This document shows, piece after piece, positions 60,050 through 64,000 of a stretch of DNA of 64,000 nucleotides. Made by a program: the position numbers and the translations under genes. Source of the stretch: PALSA-660 sp036508875 (GTDB lineage Bacteria; Actinomycetota; Coriobacteriia; Anaerosomatales; PALSA-660). The notes under the pieces were generated by a model, which worked only from the letters and a program-made list of their open reading frames with translations, ran no database searches and was not told the origin of the DNA. Positions within the stretch are counted from its first letter, which is position 1. Every line of letters starts with the position of its first letter. The stretch lies in the NCBI GenBank assembly GCA_036508875.1, contig DATCGP010000012.1, positions 1 through 64,000 of the forward strand, given 5' to 3'.

Positions 60050-60926
60050 TCACAGGTATCGTGACCTCGTCGATCTCGGCGCCGTTCTTGGCCGAGTTAG
60101 CGAACACCCTCAGCTCGCCGACGCCCGGTGTCGCGGTGCCCCACGCGAGCTTCAGCGACCACGTGCCGCGCGTGCCGGTGCCGCTGCTCGCGTGCACGGT
60201 CTTGTTGACTAGAAGCTTCCCCGCGACGTCGCGCAACTGCAGGTGGAACACGGCTTCGAAGACGTCGGCCGTTCCGCGTGCGACCGTCCCCCTCTTGACC
60301 GTAGCCATCCACGCGGGGTTGTCGACGAAGATCGGGGGGATCGCGTAGTCGGCCCCTGCGCGCGTCTGCGGACGGTCGAGCATCACTCCCTCGCCGGTGA
60401 ATACCTTGACGGTCTTGCCGCCGATCAAGAACCGGACCTTCTTCACGGTCGGGAACTGGGTCGCGGTGTAGACGACCTGGTCGAGGCGTATGAACACTGC
60501 GGCAGCGCCGCCGTCGGTCGCGTACTTCGAGCTGAGGTCGATGATCGCGGTCGTGCGGGACATCTTGACGCTGCGAAGGACGGTACCGTCCGGGATGGCT
60601 GTGTTGAAGCCGGCCGCAGACTCGGACGCGCTCGGCCCCTTCAGCAGTTCCAACAAGGCGCCCTTCAGCGTCGCCTTCGTGCCCGCAGGGAGTTCACGGA
60701 GGAACGGCTGCAGCCTATCGGCGCCGAGCGCGAAGTACACCTTGACTACCACTGCGGTGGCGGGCGGGACGGTCGGTGTGGTCGGCACGGTTGTGCCGCT
60801 CGTCGGCACCGACGGTGTGGAGGGGCCTGAGGTGGGAGGTCCGCTCGGGGTCTGCAGCGGTGGCGTCGTGCACCCCGCTGCGAACAGTGCCATCAGGACC
60901 AGTGCGACGATCAGTAGGCGCTTCAT
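60036..60926 (-). CDS. GerMN-domain lipoprotein (LpqB-like organisation)
   Basis: The 296-residue precursor has a lipoprotein signal with Cys19 (FAAGC), a Pro/Ser/Thr-rich linker, a GerMN domain (from VVKVYFALGADRLQPFLREL through TAIIDLSS and VFIRLDQVVYTATQFP) and a C-terminal immunoglobulin-like Gmad2 domain. GerM in Bacillus is a spore protein, while LpqB of mycobacteria is the lipoprotein partner of MtrB. I chose the ATG at 60926, which has GGGGGTGG upstream, over GTG 60935. It converges with, and overlaps, the kinase gene end, so it may be functionally tied to that system. Confidence 0.85.
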   Translation of the reverse strand: MKRLLIVALVLMALFAAGCTTPPLQTPSGPPTSGPSTPSVPTSGTTVPTTPTVPPATAVVVKVYFALGADRLQPFLRELPAGTKATLKGALLELLKGPSASESAAGFNTAIPDGTVLRSVKMSRTTAIIDLSSKYATDGGAAAVFIRLDQVVYTATQFPTVKKVRFLIGGKTVKVFTGEGVMLDRPQTRAGADYAIPPIFVDNPAWMATVKRGTVARGTADVFEAVFHLQLRDVAGKLLVNKTVHASSGTGTRGTWSLKLAWGTATPGVGELRVFANSAKNGAEIDEVTIPVTISD

Positions 60927-60987
60927 GTCCGCCACCCCCGGAGTAGGACGCTCTTCTCATGCCTGTCGGTTCAGATGATCCGTCCCT

Positions 60988-61016
60988 TTGTCATCCGTCG
61001 TTCCTTCAGGTACTCT
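60988..61016 (+). promoter_or_regulatory. pyrRBC promoter
   Basis: TTGTCA at 60988-60993 and TACTCT at 61011-61016 are separated by 17 bases, a clear sigma-70-type promoter. The transcript would start near 61023, right before the PyrR-binding hairpin. Confidence 0.75.
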
Positions 61017-61025
61017 CTTACCCGA

Positions 61026-61056
61026 CCTTTAATCCGGTCCCGTGAGGCCGGCAAGG
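61026..61056 (+). promoter_or_regulatory. PyrR-binding hairpin of the pyr attenuator
   Basis: CCTT at 61026 and AAGG at 61053 form the lower stem, CCGG at 61034 and CCGG at 61048 the upper stem, around the loop TCCCGTGAGG. The TCC...GAGG loop matches the known PyrR recognition sequence. UMP-bound PyrR would hold this hairpin, block the antiterminator and favour the downstream terminator. Confidence 0.88.
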
Positions 61057-61118
61057 GCAGGACACAAGAACGCGGCCGATCCGTAACAAAGCCGCGGGAG
61101 CATACCAACCGTGTCTCG

Positions 61119-61157
61119 ACGCCTTCTGCCACCTCGCAGGAGGCGTGTTTCGTGTTT
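61119..61157 (+). terminator. pyr attenuator terminator
   Basis: ACGCCTTCTGC at 61119-61129 pairs with GCAGGAGGCGT at 61136-61146 (one G-U), followed by a T-rich tail (TTTCGTGTTT region). It lies between the PyrR hairpin and pyrR. Parts of its 5' arm can also pair with bases near the PyrR hairpin, as an antiterminator would require. Confidence 0.8.
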
Positions 61158-61201
61158 CGGGCGGCATGCGCGCCCACGACGAGAGGCGGTGGGGCAGGAC
61201 G

Positions 61202-61753
61202 ATGAGCACTTCAGCCAAAGCGGTCGTGCTGGACGGCGTCGCGATCGATCGCGCGCTCACGCGGATCGCGCACGAGCTGCTCGAGGGGAACAAGGGGGCG
61301 GAGAACCTCGCGATAGCCGGCATCGTGACGCGGGGAGCCGTGCTCGCGACGCGCCTGGCGGAGCGGATCCGTGAGATCGAGGGCACGGAGGTCCCAGTCG
61401 GCACCCTCGACATCTCGTTCTACCGCGACGACGTGGCGACGCGGCTCAACCCCGAAGTACACCGTACCGACCTGCCGTTCGACCCCGACGGCAAGTGCGT
61501 CGTGCTGGTGGACGACGTGCTGTTCACCGGGCGGACGATCCGCGCGGCGATGGATGCGCTGATGGACTATGGCCGTCCCGCGTGCGTACGGCTCGCGGTG
61601 CTGGTCGATCGCGGGCATCGCGAGCTCCCGATCCGCGCGGACTACGTGGGCAAGAACGTGCCCACGTCGAGCCGCGAGCGGGTGATGGTGCGCCTCGCCG
61701 AGACCGACGGTGAGGACACCGTCGTCATCCTCGGTGAAGAAGGGGAGGAGTGA
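61202..61753 (+). CDS. pyrR: Bifunctional pyr operon regulator / uracil phosphoribosyltransferase
   Basis: PyrR binds the attenuator RNA in response to UMP and has uracil phosphoribosyltransferase activity. The 183-residue protein has the PRPP loop VVLVDDVLFTGRTIRAAMDAL (cited in part), FYRDDVATR and RELPIRADYVGKNVPTS. The ATG at 61202 fits the family start; the frame runs further upstream without homology and would overlap the terminator. It overlaps pyrB by four bases. Confidence 0.96.
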   Translation: MSTSAKAVVLDGVAIDRALTRIAHELLEGNKGAENLAIAGIVTRGAVLATRLAERIREIEGTEVPVGTLDISFYRDDVATRLNPEVHRTDLPFDPDGKCVVLVDDVLFTGRTIRAAMDALMDYGRPACVRLAVLVDRGHRELPIRADYVGKNVPTSSRERVMVRLAETDGEDTVVILGEEGEE

Positions 61754-62694
61754 GCGCCGTGCTCTCATCCAAGCACATCCTCGGGATGGACGACCTGACC
61801 GCCGACGACATCGCGCGGGTGCTCGAGACCGCGGAGTCGTTCGCGGAGGTCAACACCCGGCGCATCAAGAAGCTGCCGACCCTGCGCGGGCTCACGGTCG
61901 TCAACCTGTTCCTGGAGCCCTCCACGAGGACGCGGACCAGCTTCGAGATCGCCGCGAAGCGGCTCTCGGCCGACGGCATCAACTTCACGGCCTCCGCTTC
62001 CGCGACGGTCAAGGGCGAGAGCCTGCGCGACACCGCGGCGACGCTCTCCGCCATGAACTGCGACCTGGTCGTGATCCGGCACAAGTACGCCGGCGCGCCA
62101 AGGATCCTCTCCGAGATGATGGACTGCTCGATCGTGAACGGCGGCGACGGGATGCACGAGCACCCCACGCAGGCGCTGCTCGACCTGTACACGATGAAGG
62201 GCGCGTTCGGGCACCTCGAAGGGCTGCGCGTCGGCATAGTCGGCGACATCGCGCACTCCCGGGTCGCGGGGTCGCTGATCCCCGCGCTACGGAAGGTCGG
62301 GGCGACACCGGTGGTGATCGCACCCCCGACCCTGCTGCCGTCGCGGCCCGATGTGCTCGGGGCGGAGGTCTCCTGGGACCTTGATGAGCAGCTTCCGACT
62401 CTGGACGTCGCCTACATGCTACGCATCCAGATGGAGCGGGCGGATGGCATGCCGTTCCCGAGCGTGAGGGAATACGCGCGCTTCTACGGCATGAACGCGT
62501 GCCGTCTCGCGGCGATGAAGCCCGAGGCGATCGTGATGCATCCGGGCCCGATGAACCGGGGCGTGGAGATCTCGGCGGACGTCGCGGACGGCGACCGCTC
62601 GCTCGTGCTCACCCAGGTCGAATCCGGAGTGGCTGTCCGGATGGCGGTCATGTACCTGCTGCTTGGAGGTGGGGACAGTGGCGTTGCTGCTTAG
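61750..62694 (+). CDS. pyrB: Aspartate carbamoyltransferase catalytic subunit
   Basis: PyrB makes carbamoyl-aspartate. The 314-residue protein has the carbamoyl-phosphate motif EPSTRTRTSFE, the SASATVKGESLRDT loop, DGMHEHPTQALLDLYT and VMHPGPMNRGVEIS. No pyrI regulatory subunit follows, as in most Gram-positive lineages. GTG at 61750 overlaps pyrR. The end overlaps pyrC by 17 bases. Confidence 0.97.
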   Translation: MSAVLSSKHILGMDDLTADDIARVLETAESFAEVNTRRIKKLPTLRGLTVVNLFLEPSTRTRTSFEIAAKRLSADGINFTASASATVKGESLRDTAATLSAMNCDLVVIRHKYAGAPRILSEMMDCSIVNGGDGMHEHPTQALLDLYTMKGAFGHLEGLRVGIVGDIAHSRVAGSLIPALRKVGATPVVIAPPTLLPSRPDVLGAEVSWDLDEQLPTLDVAYMLRIQMERADGMPFPSVREYARFYGMNACRLAAMKPEAIVMHPGPMNRGVEISADVADGDRSLVLTQVESGVAVRMAVMYLLLGGGDSGVAA

Positions 62695-63970
62695 AGGCGG
62701 GCGGGTCGTCGACCCGCAGGTCGGGCTCGATAGCGTCTGTGACGTGCTCATCCGTGACGGCGTGATCGTCGAGGTCGGCGTCGGCCTGACCATGGCGAAG
62801 GGTGAGGAGGTCGACTGTTCGGGAATGGTGGTGCTGCCCGGGCTCGTCGATGTCCACACGCACCTTCGTGAACCGGGACGCGAGGACGAAGAGACCGTCG
62901 TCAGCGGCACGCGGGCGGCGGCGGCAGGCGGGTTCACCGCCGTGTGTGCCATGCCTAACACCGAGCCGGTCGCTGACGAAGGCGCCGCGGTGAGGTTCCT
63001 GATCGAGAAGGCCGAGACGGAGGGCGCGGTGCGCGTCTACCCGATCGGTGCGATCACCGCCAAGCAGGAGGGCCGCGCGCTGGCCGAGATCGGCGACATG
63101 GCGGGCGAGGGCGCGGTCGCGTTCTCGGATGACGGACACGGCGTCGCCGACGCGGGCATGATGCGCCTGGCCATGGACTACATCAAGCGGTTCGACCTGC
63201 CGGTGGTCAGCCACTGCGAGGACGTGACGCTGGCCGGGCGTGGAGTGGTGAACGAGGGTGTCGTCTCCACCCGGCTCGGACTCCCGGGCTGGCCTGCAGC
63301 CGCCGAGGAGGTCCAGGTAGCGCGCGACATCCGGCTCGCCGAGCTGACCGGTTGTCGCTTGCATCTGGCGCACCTCTCCACCGCGGGCAGTGTCGCGCTC
63401 GTCCGCGACGCGAAGGCGCGCGGGCTCGCGGTGACGTGCGAGGTGACTCCGCACCATCTCTTCCTGACCGAGGACGACATCAGCGATCTGTACGACACGA
63501 ACATGAAGATGAACCCGCCGCTGCGCACCGCCGAGGACGCCGCGGCGCTGCTGGCCGGGCTTCTGGACGGCACCGTCGACTGCATCGCCACCGATCACGC
63601 CCCGCATGCGGCCCACGAGAAGGCGCTCGAGTTCGAGCTCGCCCCGTTCGGCACGACCGGGCTCGAGACCGCCCTCGCGTTGGTCGCCACGCGCATCGTG
63701 GCCGCCGGGGCCGCGGACTGGTCCCAAGTCGCCGACTGGATGGCGCACGGCCCCCGTGCGGTTCTCGGGCTTCCCGAGGTACGCATCGAGGCGGCCGGGG
63801 TCGCGGACCTCACGATCGTCGATCCGGCCAAGGAATGGGTGGTGGCCTCCGACGGGTTCGTGTCGAAGAGTCGCAACTCGGCGTTCCTTGGGGCGAAGCT
63901 CGCGGGACGCGCGCGAGATGTGCTGATCGGCGGGTATTTCGCGCTCCAAGACGGTAAGGTGGTCGTGTGA
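62678..63970 (+). CDS. pyrC: Dihydroorotase (class I, multifunctional-type)
   Basis: PyrC cyclises carbamoyl-aspartate to dihydroorotate. The 430-residue metal enzyme has PGLVDVHTHLREPG with the His-x-His pair, a carboxylated-lysine region, VSHCED, VTCEVTPHHLFLT and CIATDHAPHAAHEK. GTG at 62678 has GGAGGTGG five bases upstream; the TTG at 62663 and GTG at 62669 lie within that site. The next pyrimidine gene is expected just beyond the window. Confidence 0.96.
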   Translation: MALLLRGGRVVDPQVGLDSVCDVLIRDGVIVEVGVGLTMAKGEEVDCSGMVVLPGLVDVHTHLREPGREDEETVVSGTRAAAAGGFTAVCAMPNTEPVADEGAAVRFLIEKAETEGAVRVYPIGAITAKQEGRALAEIGDMAGEGAVAFSDDGHGVADAGMMRLAMDYIKRFDLPVVSHCEDVTLAGRGVVNEGVVSTRLGLPGWPAAAEEVQVARDIRLAELTGCRLHLAHLSTAGSVALVRDAKARGLAVTCEVTPHHLFLTEDDISDLYDTNMKMNPPLRTAEDAAALLAGLLDGTVDCIATDHAPHAAHEKALEFELAPFGTTGLETALALVATRIVAAGAADWSQVADWMAHGPRAVLGLPEVRIEAAGVADLTIVDPAKEWVVASDGFVSKSRNSAFLGAKLAGRARDVLIGGYFALQDGKVVV

Positions 63971-64000
63971 CGGCAACGCGCGCCGGCGCACGCGTGGGCG
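63967..64000 (+). CDS. Possible start of the next pyrimidine gene (cut by the window end)
   Basis: A GTG overlapping the pyrC stop (GTGA, the coupling pattern used through this operon) opens a frame to the window edge. Only 11 codons are visible and they match nothing I recognise. carA or pyrD would be the usual neighbours. Confidence 0.3.
   Translation, partial: MTATRAGARVG

Noticed and set aside
1..64000. Mobile elements, CRISPR arrays, tRNA and rRNA genes
   Set aside because: I looked for transposase motifs, spaced repeats, tRNA arm patterns and rRNA-like sequence in the intergenic gaps. None was seen. The XerD gene is a housekeeping type, not part of an integrated element.

Overview
The window is a 64 kb, gene-dense, high-GC bacterial chromosome segment made of core housekeeping genes. 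I saw no transposase, phage gene, CRISPR array, tRNA or rRNA. GTG and TTG starts are common and most genes overlap or nearly abut. The organism looks like a deep-branching Actinomycetota lineage of the Coriobacteriia type, or a high-GC Bacillota relative. The tlyA-nadK-recN-pyrG-xerD run, SepF and DivIVA without FtsA, and GC-rich codons point to Actinomycetota. The order pepQ-efp-accB-accC-asp23-nusB-xseB-dxs-tlyA-recN matches the classic Bacillota arrangement. MurE carries the DNPR motif, so a meso-diaminopimelate peptidoglycan is expected. This assignment is inference.

Layout. 1-11.4 kb: the end of an M24 peptidase, efp, a carboxyltransferase-biotin carrier fusion, accC, asp23-like, nusB, xseB, dxs, tlyA, nadK and recN. 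11.4-19.8 kb: murJ on the minus strand, a degenerate MraY/WecA-like membrane protein, pyrG, a PepT-like peptidase, ald and xerD. 20-24.8 kb: a BMP-type nucleoside ABC importer. 24.9-26.5 kb, minus strand: a DUF4349 protein and two small membrane proteins. 26.8-43.7 kb: the division and cell wall (dcw) cluster mraZ-rsmH-ftsL-ftsI-murE-murF-mraY-murD-ftsW-murG-murC-murB-ftsQ, an L,D-transpeptidase, then ftsZ. 43.9-52.5 kb: pgeF, a complete pstSCAB-phoU phosphate module, then yggS, sepF, proC, yggT, divIVA and a DUF167 gene. 52.5-57.7 kb: T-box-controlled ileS, traR/dksA, lspA and a pseudouridine synthase. 57.9-60.9 kb: a two-component system convergent with a GerMN lipoprotein gene, resembling MtrAB-LpqB. 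61-64 kb: pyrRBC behind a PyrR attenuator.

Regulation is readable in several places. The mraZ promoter has three 10-bp-spaced MraZ boxes in its spacer. ileS has a T-box leader with an ATC specifier and a terminator. pyrR has a promoter, a PyrR-binding hairpin and a terminator in order. Several strong GC hairpins end operons.

The most notable points are: the accB position occupied by a carboxyltransferase-BCCP fusion that keeps a strong internal ribosome site and start codon; a divergent PNPT-superfamily membrane protein that has lost catalytic motifs; an L,D-transpeptidase gene in the dcw cluster whose best start lies in a different frame from the mature enzyme; and insertion of the pst-phoU module inside the ftsZ-sepF gene block.
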